Source of the DNA: Nocardia spumae
GTDB taxonomy: Bacteria; Actinomycetota; Actinomycetes; Mycobacteriales; Mycobacteriaceae
DNA: 64,000 bases
Direction: 5' to 3'
Assembly (NCBI RefSeq): GCF_020733635.1
Contig: NZ_JAJFZL010000001.1
Location: forward strand, 6,634,001-6,698,000
The position numbers were made by a program, and so were the translations under genes. The notes beneath the pieces are model-generated. The model did not search any database. It had not been told where the DNA came from and worked only from the letters and a program-made list of their open reading frames with translations. Below are positions 7,864 to 18,834 of this stretch, piece after piece (the stretch's first letter is position 1; each line of letters begins with the position of its first letter).

Positions 7864-8775
7864 TCACACCGCGAGTACGGGGGTGGGTTCCTCGGCGTGG
7901 CGATAACGTCCCGGCGCGACGGCGAATTCGCGTTTGAACGCTTTCGCGAAGGCGAATTCGGAGCCGTAGCCCACCCGGTGGGCGATCGCGGCGATCGGGA
8001 GGTCGGTTTCGCGCAGCAGGCGCGCCGCGGTGAGCATGCGCCAGCGGGTGAGGTAGCTCAGGGGCGCTTCGCCGACCGTGGTGGTGAAGCGGCGGGCCAG
8101 GGTGGCTCGGGAGACGCCGGCGAGGGCGCTCAGGGCCGGAACGGTCCAGGCGCGGGCGGGTTCGTCGTGGATGGCGCGGAGCGCGGCCGAGACCGCGGAA
8201 TCCGCGAAAGCGCCTGCCCAACCGGAGTTGTCGGGTTGCCGGTCGTACCAGGATCGCAGGATGAACAGCAGCAGGGTGTCCAGGAGTGCGGGCACTGCGG
8301 CATCACTGCCGGGGCGAGGGCGGGTGAGCTCGCCGAGCAAGAGATCGACCGCGGCGCGCAAGTCGGGACTCCGCCCGGAATCCGCGGGCAGATGCAGGAA
8401 GTCGGGCAACTGATCGAGCAGTGGATGACTGCGCGCCCGGCACATCTCATAGGCACCGCACAGCAAGGTGGTCCGCGCCCCGGGCCCCGGAATCTCCCGG
8501 GGCTCGCCGACCTTCGCGACTTCGCTCACCGGAGTATCCGGATCATCGGCGACCACATGGGCGGTTCCCCGCGGCATGAACAACACATCCCCGGTCGCCA
8601 ACCTCATGGGATTCACACCGGGCGCCGACAACCAGCAAGCCCCCTCCACCACGATATGGAAACCGACCCCGGGCACCACCGGATACTCCCGTCCCCAGGG
8701 CGCGTGCCGGACGAACAACCCCGACGCCGGAGTCCCCGTCCGCAACGCGGCCACCGTCCCACTCAGAATATCCAC
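7864..8775 (-). CDS. AraC-family transcriptional regulator with cupin sensor domain
   Basis: 303 aa from a GTG at 8775; the frame is open to 8916, but homologues begin with a (M/V)DxLS motif as here (VDILSGTVAALRTG), so the extra 47 residues are probably not translated. N-terminal cupin-type ligand domain about 1-150 (HIVVEGACWL, GDVLFMPRGTAHVV). The C-terminal double HTH occupies about 200-300, ending in the AraC signature IAHRVGYGSEFAFAKAFKRE. No target gene is obvious: both neighbours are unrelated or convergent. Inducer unknown. Confidence 0.88.
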   Translation of the reverse strand: MDILSGTVAALRTGTPASGLFVRHAPWGREYPVVPGVGFHIVVEGACWLSAPGVNPMRLATGDVLFMPRGTAHVVADDPDTPVSEVAKVGEPREIPGPGARTTLLCGAYEMCRARSHPLLDQLPDFLHLPADSGRSPDLRAAVDLLLGELTRPRPGSDAAVPALLDTLLLFILRSWYDRQPDNSGWAGAFADSAVSAALRAIHDEPARAWTVPALSALAGVSRATLARRFTTTVGEAPLSYLTRWRMLTAARLLRETDLPIAAIAHRVGYGSEFAFAKAFKREFAVAPGRYRHAEEPTPVLAV

Positions 8776-8973
8776 GCCTCCATCCTGCACAACCGCGCCG
8801 GCCCGCACGCGGCACAACCGCACGGACTCGTCATGCCACCGGTGCGGCGCCCCGGTGGGGCCGGGCACGGTGATCCGCTCTGATCCGCACCCTCCCGCAT
8901 TGCCCTGGGGGCACACCCAAGCCCGCCCGCGGGCTACGCCACGGACCGAACCGCTGATATCCGAAACGACGAA

Positions 8974-9001
8974 GGGCGGCCACCGGGAAAGGTGACCGCC
9001 C
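8974..9001 (-). terminator. Terminator of the hsa operon
   Basis: GGGCGG-c-CACC pairs with GGTG-a-CCGCCC around a GGGAAA loop; on the minus strand it follows the hsaB stop by about 18 bp and is trailed by a T-rich stretch. It separates hsaB from the AraC region. Confidence 0.65.
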
Positions 9002-9018
9002 TCGTCCTGTGCTCGGAC

Positions 9019-9612
9019 CTACAACCACGTGTCCAGGGTCGTGGTGGTGAGGAAGTGTTCGAGGTCGGCCCGCCAGGGAGCCGGGGTGGTCTTCTCCGGT
9101 TCTATCGCGGTGTACTGACCGCGATAGAACAACAGCGGCCTGCCGGAGTCGGTGGACTCCGACAGGGCCAGCACTCGGCCGATCACGATGAAGTGATCGC
9201 CGCCGTCGACGACGCTGTCCACCGTGCACTGGATCGTGGCCAGCGCGTCGCCCAGGACCGGAAGTCCCAGCTCTGAAGTGCGCCAGTCGACTCCGGCGAA
9301 CTTATCGGGTTCGCGGGAACCGAAGCGGGCGCATACCGGCTGCTGTTCCTCGGCGAGGACGTTCACCGCGAACCGCCCGGACTGCTCGATCGCGGCCCAG
9401 GAGCGCGACCCCTTGGTGGGGCAGAACAGCACCAGTGGCGGATCGAGGGACAGGGCGGCGAACGACTGACAGGCGAAACCGATCGGCGCGACCGCAGTGT
9501 CGCCGTCGGCCGGGCCGAAGGTGGTGATCACCGTGATGCCGGTGCAGAACTGCCCCAGCACATTCCGGAACTGCCGGCCGTCGATCTCGGGATATTCGCC
9601 GGTCGTGGTCAT
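9019..9612 (-). CDS. hsaB: HsaB, flavin reductase of 3-HSA monooxygenase
   Basis: 197 aa from ATG 9612 with GGAGAGGG about 9 bases upstream; the longer frame to 9687 overlaps hsaC. Flavin-reductase-like domain throughout: GQFCTGITVITT, PIGFACQSFAALSLDPPLVL (about 45-64), GSRSWAAIEQSGRFAVNVL. HsaB supplies reduced FMN to HsaA for hydroxylation of 3-HSA, the phenolic product of ring opening. Last gene of hsaA-D-C-B, the same order as in M. tuberculosis (Rv3570c-Rv3567c). Expression is probably under the KstR box at 12756. Confidence 0.93.
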   Translation of the reverse strand: MTTTGEYPEIDGRQFRNVLGQFCTGITVITTFGPADGDTAVAPIGFACQSFAALSLDPPLVLFCPTKGSRSWAAIEQSGRFAVNVLAEEQQPVCARFGSREPDKFAGVDWRTSELGLPVLGDALATIQCTVDSVVDGGDHFIVIGRVLALSESTDSGRPLLFYRGQYTAIEPEKTTPAPWRADLEHFLTTTTLDTWL

Positions 9613-9653
9613 GGTTGTCGCCCTCTCCGCATTCGACACCGCAGCGCTCGCTA

Positions 9654-12671
<3,018 letters not shown>

Positions 12672-12755
12672 CTCGGTGGCTGCTCCTGCCTGGTCGAAAT
12701 CTGAACGGAGGTATCAGCCGCAACCGTTCAGCGGAACCGATACTTGTCTTGAGAC

Positions 12756-12769
12756 TAGAACACGTTCTT
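12756..12769. promoter_or_regulatory. KstR box, hsaA side
   Basis: TAGAACACGTTCTT matches 13 of 14 positions of a TnnAACnnGTTnnA palindrome; the core AGAAC-ac-GTTCT is a perfect inverted repeat. It lies 85 bp upstream of hsaA in the hsaA-kshA divergent region. The consensus is recalled from published KstR work and not computed here. Confidence 0.75.
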
Positions 12770-12858
12770 ATTTATGTCGAGAACGGGTGTTCATTGTCCC
12801 ACAACAGAGCCCTTTGCCTGGTAGTCAACGGAATAGCTGGCGCTGGGCCTCGCAATTT

Positions 12859-12872
12859 TGTAACGTGTTCTA
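12859..12872. promoter_or_regulatory. KstR box, kshA side
   Basis: TGTAACGTGTTCTA fully matches TnnAACnnGTTnnA and ends 23 bp before the kshA ATG, so a bound repressor would cover the start of the kshA transcript. The centres of this and the hsaA-side box are about 103 bp apart, allowing independent control of the two divergent promoters. Confidence 0.8.
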
Positions 12873-12895
12873 GTACTTCCAGAGGAGGGATGACG

Positions 12896-14200
12896 ATGGC
12901 AGAGACCGCACCGCGGCCGAGCGACGGGCCCGGAGGAGGCAGCTCGCGTAACCACGGAGGGACCCGGGAGGCCGCCAATCCCACGCAGCGGGGCGGGAAG
13001 GTCCGCGAGATCGACGTCGGCTCGACGCCTACGCGGTATGCGCGGGGCTGGCATTGCCTGGGCCTGACCGAGACATTTCGCGACGGTAAGCCGCACGCCG
13101 TGGAGGCGTTCGGCACCAAACTCGTGGTGTGGGCCAACAGCGACAACGAGCTGAAAGTGCTCGATGCCTACTGCCGGCACCTCGGCGGCGATCTCAGCAT
13201 GGGCGAGGTCAAGGGCGATTCCATCGCCTGCCCGTTCCACGACTGGCGCTGGGGCGGCAATGGCCGCTGCACCTCGATCCCTTACGCGCGGCGAGTGCCG
13301 CCACTGGCCCGTACTCGCGCGTGGACCACCCTCGAGCGCAACGGACAGCTGTATGTCTGGCACGACCACGAGGGCAATCCGCCGCCGGACGATGTCACCA
13401 TCCCCTACATCGAGGGGCCGTACACCGATGCCGACGGCAATCCGGTCGAGGAGCGCAACCCCGGGTGGACTCCGTTCACCTGGAACACCATGGTGATCGA
13501 GGGCGCGAACTGCCGCGAGATCGTCGACAACGTGGTGGATATGGCCCACTTCTTCTACATCCACTTCGCCTTCCCGACGTACTTCAAGAACGTCTTCGAA
13601 GGCCACGTGGCCACGCAGTTCCTGGAGACCAAGGGCCGTCCGGACATCGGCATGGCCGCCAAATACGGCGGTGAGACGCTGCTGAAGTCGGAGGCGTCCT
13701 ACTTCGGCCCGTCCTACATGGTCAACCCGCTGACCAATATCTACGGCGGGTACGAGATCAAGGTCCAGCTGATCAACTGCCACTACCCGGTCACCCAGGA
13801 TTCGTTCGTGCTGCAGTACGGCCTGTCCGTCGAGATCCCCAAGGGCCTCGACGACGACACCGCCACCAAACTGGCCACGAGCATGACCGAATTCTTCGGC
13901 GACGGCTTTCTGCAGGACGTGGAGATCTGGAAGCACAAGTCCAAGATCGACAATCCGCTGCTCTGCGAGGAGGACGGCCCGGTCTACCAGCTGCGCCGCT
14001 GGTACGACCAGTTCTACGTCGATGTCGCCGATATCGACCCGAAGATGGTGCAGCGCTTCGAATTCGAGGTCGACACCACCAAGGCCAACGAGCACTGGGA
14101 GGCCGAGGTCGCCGAGAATCTGCGGCGTAAGAAGGAGCAGGACGAGCAGAAGGACGCCGCTGACAAGGATGCGGCGGTCAAGCAGGAGGCGGGTGCCTGA
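12896..14200 (+). CDS. kshA: KshA, 3-ketosteroid 9-alpha-hydroxylase oxygenase component
   Basis: 434 aa from ATG 12896, chosen because AGAGGAGGG (12881-12889) is 6 nt upstream; ATG 12890 is too close and the frame open from 12749 runs through the KstR box. N-terminal 45 residues are Gly/Arg-rich and likely disordered. Rieske [2Fe-2S] domain: C-R-H and CPFHDW ligands (about 97-120). Mononuclear iron site: NVVDMAHFFYIHFAFP (Asp and two His, about 205-220). KshA with reductase KshB 9-alpha-hydroxylates 3-ketosteroids, triggering ring-B opening together with KstD. kshB is not in the window. Its stop shares one base with the next start. Confidence 0.94.
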   Translation: MAETAPRPSDGPGGGSSRNHGGTREAANPTQRGGKVREIDVGSTPTRYARGWHCLGLTETFRDGKPHAVEAFGTKLVVWANSDNELKVLDAYCRHLGGDLSMGEVKGDSIACPFHDWRWGGNGRCTSIPYARRVPPLARTRAWTTLERNGQLYVWHDHEGNPPPDDVTIPYIEGPYTDADGNPVEERNPGWTPFTWNTMVIEGANCREIVDNVVDMAHFFYIHFAFPTYFKNVFEGHVATQFLETKGRPDIGMAAKYGGETLLKSEASYFGPSYMVNPLTNIYGGYEIKVQLINCHYPVTQDSFVLQYGLSVEIPKGLDDDTATKLATSMTEFFGDGFLQDVEIWKHKSKIDNPLLCEEDGPVYQLRRWYDQFYVDVADIDPKMVQRFEFEVDTTKANEHWEAEVAENLRRKKEQDEQKDAADKDAAVKQEAGA

Positions 14201-14517
14201 TGGCCACCTGGGCTAAAGCACCGAACTTCGCGGACCGTCCGGAACGCCGGGAGCAGGTGCGTGCCCAGACCGTCGTCGACAAGCAGCGCTATCTCGAAGA
14301 CGGCCTGACACCGGTGGCCTGCCGCGCCTGCGGGGTGGAGGTCCTGGTCCGCAAGTCGTCGTCGCATCAGCGCTCGGTGCAGTGGACGGTCAGTCCGGCC
14401 GAGCACTGCCCCGTCTTCGCGAAACTGGCGGGTCCGGGCCGGCCGGACCCGTGCCCGGACCTGGAGAAGTCGATCCAATACGCGGTCGACGAGGGCATCC
14501 TGGTCGTCGACGAGTAG
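14200..14517 (+). CDS. Small cysteine-containing protein coupled to kshA
   Basis: 105 aa; its ATG shares the last base of the kshA stop, so translation is probably coupled. Cysteines cluster as VACRACGVEV (about 31-40), EHCPVF (about 68) and PDPCPDLEKS (about 87), spacing that could form a zinc-ribbon-like or other metal site, although no named family is recognised. The C-terminus is acidic. M. tuberculosis also has an uncharacterised gene directly after kshA (Rv3527), but equivalence is not established here. Co-expression with KshA suggests an accessory role, for instance assembly or electron transfer; this is inference. Confidence 0.8.
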   Translation: MATWAKAPNFADRPERREQVRAQTVVDKQRYLEDGLTPVACRACGVEVLVRKSSSHQRSVQWTVSPAEHCPVFAKLAGPGRPDPCPDLEKSIQYAVDEGILVVDE

Positions 14518-14529
14518 GCGGGAACGCTG

Positions 14530-14578
14530 TTCGGGCCCGCGCACCACACCCCACCGGGGGACGGTGCGCGGGCCCGAA
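14530..14578 (+). terminator. Terminator after the kshA operon
   Basis: TTCGGGCCCGCGCACC (14530-14545) pairs perfectly over 16 bp with GGTGCGCGGGCCCGAA (14563-14578) around a 17-nt loop, 12 bp after the small-protein stop. It lies between convergent genes and may serve both strands. Confidence 0.75.
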
Positions 14579-14659
14579 GTATTCGTGCACACTCCCAGCC
14601 GAAATCGGGAACCGACCGGATCGCGGCAGCTTGCGCGATCTGTGCACCCCCCCGGGCGA

Positions 14660-15067
14660 TCAATCCAGCCGGAAGTCCGCGAAATCGAATCCCGGTGCGA
14701 CCACACAGCTGACGAGTGCGTATTCATCGCCGGCCGGGCGCGCGGCTTGGCTGACGCCCGCCGGAACCACAGCCTGCAGGAGTTGTCCCCGTTCGACATC
14801 CGGGCCGAGGATCACCTCCTCGCCGCCGATGTTCAGTAGCAGCGGCCCGCCGCGCTGCCACAGCCAGATCTCGTCCGAGCGCACCGTATGCGGAGCGGAC
14901 TGTTCGTGCGGCAGCAGCAGGAAATGGATGGCGGTCGCGGATGCTCGCGCGCCCTCGTAGCCCTCGGGTTCGAATTCGACCGGACTGCGATAGGTTTCGC
15001 GGAACCAGCCGCCCTCGGGGTGTGGTTGCAGATCCAGCGCCTCGGCCAGCGCGGGCCGTTCGGACAT
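14660..15067 (-). CDS. DUF985-family cupin protein
   Basis: 135 aa from ATG 15067 with AGGAGG six bases upstream; the longer frame to 15307 lacks support. Hallmarks of the DUF985/cupin_5 family: LDLQPHPEGGWFRETYRS (about 10-27), AIHFLLLPHEQSAPHTVRSD (about 47-66), EIWLWQRGGPL and FADFRLD at the end. These are single-domain double-stranded beta-helix proteins; substrates are mostly unknown. It lies 44 bp after the hydrolase stop on the same strand and may belong to the TetR-hydrolase operon. Confidence 0.88.
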   Translation of the reverse strand: MSERPALAEALDLQPHPEGGWFRETYRSPVEFEPEGYEGARASATAIHFLLLPHEQSAPHTVRSDEIWLWQRGGPLLLNIGGEEVILGPDVERGQLLQAVVPAGVSQAARPAGDEYALVSCVVAPGFDFADFRLD

Positions 15068-15111
15068 CGTCGCCTCCTGTAGAGCAGTCGATTCCAGCAG
15101 ATGCTGCGCGG

Positions 15112-16089
15112 TCAGGGCCGACGCCGCCGATTTCGCGCCCCGGTTGTGGCCCGCGATCGCGAAACGGCGTCGAGGTCCGCGCTCCCGAAGGCGTCGAGCA
15201 GTTCGGCAACGCGCTCGGGGCATTCCACATTCGGAGAATGCCCCGCGCCTTCGATGATTTCGACCCGGGCTCCGGCGGCGCGATAGCGTTCGGCGGTGGG
15301 TCGCCAATCGTAGAAGCGGTCCTCGGTGCCGTGCACGACGAGCGCCGGGAGGCCGAGGCGGCGCAGCTGAGCATCCAGGGGGTCGGCGGCCAGGCGACGA
15401 CGGCGCTCGGTGACAACCGCTCGGGCCATTGCGGCATTCATCCCGCGATAGTCGGCGACGGCCTGATCCGCGACGTCGAACGCGGTCCGCAGATCGAATC
15501 CCGGCGCCACGGCGTAGCGCAGGCCGATGCGGACGAACGCCGGAATCGCCAGCCGGTGCAGCAGCGGGCCGAGGAACGGATCCGCCAGCACGGCATTGCC
15601 ACCGGGAAATGTCGCGTAGCTGTAGTCGGGCGCCTGATCGATGAGTGCGACCGCGGTCACCCGCGCCGACTGCTCGGCCGCCGCGAGCACCACGTCCGCG
15701 CCGAACGAATGCCCCACCGCGAGAACATCTTCCAGCCCGAGAGTAGCCAGCAGATCGGCGATCATGCGGCCCTGCGCGGGTCCGCCGAGGTCCGCGACGA
15801 GTTCACCCGCGGTCGCCGAACGATCCCGCGCCGGGACTCCGGTGTGGCCGTGCCCGCGCAGGTCGATCCGGATCGGCTGATATCCGGCAGCAGCCAGCGG
15901 CGGCGCCATCCGCTCGAACCAGTGCAGCGAACCACCGAACCCGTGTATCAGGACCACCGGCCGCGCACCGGGACCGCCGGCTCGGTGCAGATGAACACGA
16001 TCCGATCCGACCGTGATCAGCTCACCGGAACCGTTCCCGATGCCGGTGAGCTGATCGTGGTCGGCTCCCGAGCGGCAGGAGCGAATCAT
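15112..16089 (-). CDS. Alpha/beta-hydrolase
   Basis: 325 aa from ATG 16089, overlapping the TetR stop by 4 bp (ATGA). Features: LIHGFGGSLHWFERM oxyanion loop (about 47-61), LRGHGHTG, nucleophile elbow AVGHSFGADV (Ser about 124), acid Asp in HGTEDRFYDW (about 274) and His in IEGAGHSPNV (about 296). This is the epoxide-hydrolase/haloperoxidase-like group; the substrate is unknown. Being coupled to a TetR gene suggests induction by its own substrate or a related compound. The C-terminus ends in an Arg-rich tail. Confidence 0.88.
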   Translation of the reverse strand: MIRSCRSGADHDQLTGIGNGSGELITVGSDRVHLHRAGGPGARPVVLIHGFGGSLHWFERMAPPLAAAGYQPIRIDLRGHGHTGVPARDRSATAGELVADLGGPAQGRMIADLLATLGLEDVLAVGHSFGADVVLAAAEQSARVTAVALIDQAPDYSYATFPGGNAVLADPFLGPLLHRLAIPAFVRIGLRYAVAPGFDLRTAFDVADQAVADYRGMNAAMARAVVTERRRRLAADPLDAQLRRLGLPALVVHGTEDRFYDWRPTAERYRAAGARVEIIEGAGHSPNVECPERVAELLDAFGSADLDAVSRSRATTGARNRRRRP

Positions 16090-16688
16090 GCGTCGGCCGC
16101 CACGCTGTATACCATCGCGACCTGGGTGAACAGCGTCACCCGCTGCTCCCATGCGGTGGTGCTGCCGGGTTCGAGCAGGCATTGGGTGGCGGTGCCGTCG
16201 TGCACGGCGACCACCGCACTCCCCAGCCCCTCGCGATCGGTGACGGTGCGCCCCACGCGGGCCAGAAGATTCTCGAGAACGGGCAGGAGTGCGGCGACGA
16301 TGGCGTTCTCGCGGGCGACCATCACCCGGCGCAGCGGCGGATTGCGCAGGGCGTGCGCGGTGAATTCGGCGGTGATACGAAACCATTTGTCGTCCAGGGG
16401 AACCGCGCGCAGCACCTGCTCCACCCCGGCCCGCAGATCTCCCTCCGCGACACCGGCCTCGGACTCCAGGACACCGGTCACCTCGCGCAGCATCTGCCCC
16501 GAGCGCACCTCCCACATGTCGAGGAACAACTCCTCGAGAGAGGTGAAATTGGAGTAGAACGCTCCCCGAGTGAATCCGGCTCGCTCACAGATCTGCTCGA
16601 CCGTGCACCGCCCGAACCCCTCCTCCGCGAACGCGTCGAATGCCGCGTCCAGCAACCGCTGCCGAGTCTCGGCCCGCCGCTTGGTCAT
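16086..16688 (-). CDS. TetR-family transcriptional regulator
   Basis: 200 aa from ATG 16688; the 39-residue extension to 16805 runs through the palindromic operator and is not used. N-terminal HTH: RQRLLDAAFDAFAEEGF (about 8-24), CTVEQICERAGFTRGAFYSNF (about 28-48). The C-terminal ligand domain shows no recognisable effector class. It forms an operon with the hydrolase through a 4-bp overlap. A perfect 16-bp palindrome 57 bp upstream is a probable autoregulatory site. Confidence 0.9.
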   Translation of the reverse strand: MTKRRAETRQRLLDAAFDAFAEEGFGRCTVEQICERAGFTRGAFYSNFTSLEELFLDMWEVRSGQMLREVTGVLESEAGVAEGDLRAGVEQVLRAVPLDDKWFRITAEFTAHALRNPPLRRVMVARENAIVAALLPVLENLLARVGRTVTDREGLGSAVVAVHDGTATQCLLEPGSTTAWEQRVTLFTQVAMVYSVAADA

Positions 16689-16744
16689 TCGAGGTTCCCC
16701 GGCGTCGAGGGATGCCACACCCGGATCCTCTCCCTCGACAACTG

Positions 16745-16760
16745 GATACACGAGTGTATC
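16745..16760. promoter_or_regulatory. Palindromic operator upstream of the TetR gene
   Basis: GATACACGAGTGTATC is a 7-bp perfect inverted repeat (GATACAC/GTGTATC) with a 2-bp spacer, 57 bp upstream of the TetR start. Size and position fit an autorepressor site. Confidence 0.65.
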
Positions 16761-16939
16761 AACCGCCCCGTTCACGACCACGCCACTTCTCACCACCGCG
16801 ACCACTGCCGCACGAGCTCACCTGCCGCATGCGGCACGGCACACCCAGATGGATCCACAGAGGCGACCTCACGCGCTCGAGGCGGGCACGGCACGCCACA
16901 AGCGTTTCCGAGGTAGATCAAGTGGGTGGTTTCGCGGCC

Positions 16940-17006
16940 GTCTCGCCGTTCGGTGCCCGCTGCGTAGGCGACGAAGGAGCAAGCAGCGGGTGCCGAACGG
17001 CGAGAC
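16940..17006. repeat. Long imperfect inverted repeat
   Basis: Arms of 24 nt (16940-16963 and 16983-17006) match at 22 of 24 positions, the two mismatches lying together in the middle, around a 19-nt loop. This intergenic stretch (16689-17055) holds no supported gene. The structure could terminate the secreted-protein gene (minus strand, ends 17056) or be a small repeated element; a repeat-like motif (17019-17044) lies beside it. Confidence 0.7.
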
Positions 17007-17018
17007 CAAGGGGCCGTC

Positions 17019-17044
17019 AACCCCGCCGGAGCGAAGCGGAGGCC
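17019..17044 (-). repeat. Copy of a GGCCTCCGCT repeat motif
   Basis: Read on the minus strand, this 26-bp segment (GGCCTCCGCTTCGCTCCGGC then GGGGTT) recurs with one internal mismatch at 63358-63382 on the plus strand. Both copies are intergenic, suggesting a dispersed extragenic repeat. Confidence 0.5.
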
Positions 17045-17055
17045 AAAAACACAGG

Positions 17056-17541
17056 TCAGGTCAGGTTGGTTCCCGACCAGCCGAAGTTGAAGCTGTGGCC
17101 TTTGGAGGTGCAGCTGACCGCACCCCGCCCCCCACCGCTGCAGGTGGCGCCGCCGTAGCTGATGGTGCCGCCGTAGTCGTAACCGTCGGCCGCGGGGCCC
17201 GACCCGATCGAGCGACTGCCGGGACGTCCGAGCGCACCGGTGAGGCCGAAGGTCGGGTGCGCGGGAAGGAACGGCAGATCGATCGCGAGATTCGTGATCG
17301 GAATTCCCCACAGATTCGCGATTCCGGGGCTGATATCGCAGCCCACGTCACCGTTGGGACGCATCGAGCAATTCGCGTATCCGGCACTGAAATACACCGT
17401 GTCGCCGACCAGATAGTCCGCCGGGTTCTGCACCGTGGGCCCGTTCGCGGCGACGAACGGGTCGGCCGAGGCCACACCGGTTCCCACACCCGCCACCGCC
17501 ACCGCCGCCGCGGCCGCCCCGATAAATGTCCGAATCTTCAC
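17056..17541 (-). CDS. Secreted protein of unknown function
   Basis: 161 aa from a GTG at 17541 with GGGAG seven bases upstream; the frame is open to 17565. A Sec signal peptide is clear: KIRTF, a hydrophobic core IGAAAAAVAVAGVGTGV, then cleavage after ASA (about residue 28). The mature part is Gly/Ser/Asn-rich with four Cys (NCSMRPNGDVGCD and ATCSGGG...VSCTS), likely two disulphides. No family recognised; actinobacteria secrete many such small proteins. It stands alone, followed by the inverted repeat at 16940. Confidence 0.8.
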   Translation of the reverse strand: MKIRTFIGAAAAAVAVAGVGTGVASADPFVAANGPTVQNPADYLVGDTVYFSAGYANCSMRPNGDVGCDISPGIANLWGIPITNLAIDLPFLPAHPTFGLTGALGRPGSRSIGSGPAADGYDYGGTISYGGATCSGGGRGAVSCTSKGHSFNFGWSGTNLT

Positions 17542-17725
17542 AGCCTGCTCCCAAAGTGTCATCACAAGAGACGAAATATCGATCGCGAAGCGCCGTGCAC
17601 CCCTGCGAAGCGCACCGATATCAGAACATCCCGGCCGCCCGGCCGAGCGTTACTCGAGAACCCCACAGCGAAGACTCAGGCGACTCGCGGCCGGACCCGC
17701 ACCACCAGATCCGGGTCGAGCACGA

Positions 17726-17757
17726 CGAAAGGCCGCGAACATGTTCGCGGCCTTTCG
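17726..17757 (-). terminator. Strong palindromic terminator after hsaF
   Basis: A perfect 32-bp palindrome (CGAAAGGCCGCGAACA and its complement) followed by TTTT on the plus strand and trailed by T-rich DNA on the minus strand. It lies 12 bp after the hsaF stop and can act in both directions, insulating hsaF from the region to its left. Confidence 0.8.
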
Positions 17758-17768
17758 TTTTCATCGAC

Positions 17769-18821
17769 TCAGGCGGTCACGCCCGCCTGTTCCCGCTGCA
17801 GTTCCAGCGCGATGTCGATCAGCTGATCTTCCTGTCCGCCGACGAGTTTGCGCTTGCCCGCGCGTACCAGCATCTCCGCCGCCGACACCCCATACCGCTC
17901 GGCCTGCCGTTCGGCGTGCTTGAGGAAGCTGGAGTAGACCCCGGCGTAGCCCATCATGAGAGCTTGGCGGTCGAGCAGGCATTCCTGCGGCATGACCGGG
18001 CGCACGACATCCTCGGCGGCGTCGGCGATCGCGAAGAAATCGATACCGGTCTTGATCCCGATCTTGTCGGCGACGCCGATGAACGCCTCGACCGGAGTGT
18101 TACCCGCACCCGCGCCGAAGCGCCGCGCGCTGCCGTCGATCTGCTTGGCGCCGGCCTTGACCGCGTAGATCGAGTTGGCGACGGCCAGATCGAGGTTCTC
18201 GTGGCCGTGGAAACCGACCTGGGCGTCGTCACCGAGTTCGGCGACGACCGCGGCGATGCGCTCGGACACCTGATCGAGCACCAGCGCACCGGCGGAGTCC
18301 ACGACGTACACGCACTGGCATCCGGCGTCGGCCATGATGCGCGCCTGCTTGGCCAGCACCTCCGGCGGCTGCGAATGCGACATCATCAGGAAGCCGACAG
18401 TTTCCATGCCGAGGTCGCGGGCGTAGCCGAAGTGCTGGATCGAGACGTCGGCCTCGGTGCAGTGGGTGGCGATGCGGACGATGGACGCGCCGTTGTCCTG
18501 CGAGATCTTGATGTCCTCCTTGACGCCGACACCCGGCAGCATGAGGACCGCGATCTTGGCTTGCTTCGCGGTCTGCGCCGCGATCGTGATCAGTTCCTGC
18601 TCAGGGGTTTTGGAGAAACCGTAGTTGAACGATGAGCCGCCCAGGCCGTCGCCGTGAGTCACTTCGATCACCGGCACGCCGGCCGCGTCGACGGCCGCGA
18701 CGATATCGCGGACCTCGGTGGCGGTGAACTGGTGGCGCTTGTGATGGGAGCCGTCACGCAGAGAGGTATCGGTGACCCGGACGTCGAGTTCCTGGGAGAA
18801 CGGCTGCAATACGTAGTTCAT
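17769..18821 (-). CDS. hsaF: HsaF, 4-hydroxy-2-oxoacid aldolase
   Basis: 350 aa. DRE-TIM metallolyase: [18 protein letters not shown] (about 16-33; Arg and Asp of the RD motif, catalytic His), [15 protein letters not shown] with the metal-binding His pair (about 199-213), then a C-terminal communication domain ([15 protein letters not shown]). Cleaves 4-hydroxy-2-oxohexanoate to pyruvate and propanal in sterol catabolism, passing the aldehyde to HsaG through a channel. It lies 13 bp after hsaG. Same order as Rv3536c-Rv3534c. Confidence 0.94.
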   Translation of the reverse strand: MNYVLQPFSQELDVRVTDTSLRDGSHHKRHQFTATEVRDIVAAVDAAGVPVIEVTHGDGLGGSSFNYGFSKTPEQELITIAAQTAKQAKIAVLMLPGVGVKEDIKISQDNGASIVRIATHCTEADVSIQHFGYARDLGMETVGFLMMSHSQPPEVLAKQARIMADAGCQCVYVVDSAGALVLDQVSERIAAVVAELGDDAQVGFHGHENLDLAVANSIYAVKAGAKQIDGSARRFGAGAGNTPVEAFIGVADKIGIKTGIDFFAIADAAEDVVRPVMPQECLLDRQALMMGYAGVYSSFLKHAERQAERYGVSAAEMLVRAGKRKLVGGQEDQLIDIALELQREQAGVTA

Positions 18822-18834
18822 GATCTGGTCCCTC

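Noticed and set aside
12749..12895. Longer kshA start adding 49 residues
   Set aside because: The extension reads through the KstR box and the AGAGGAGGG site; a good ribosome-binding site exists at the shorter start.
17735..17748. GAACATGTTC as a KstR box
   Set aside because: It is the centre of the hsaF terminator palindrome; both outer consensus positions (T and A) are G and C, and no promoter is expected there.
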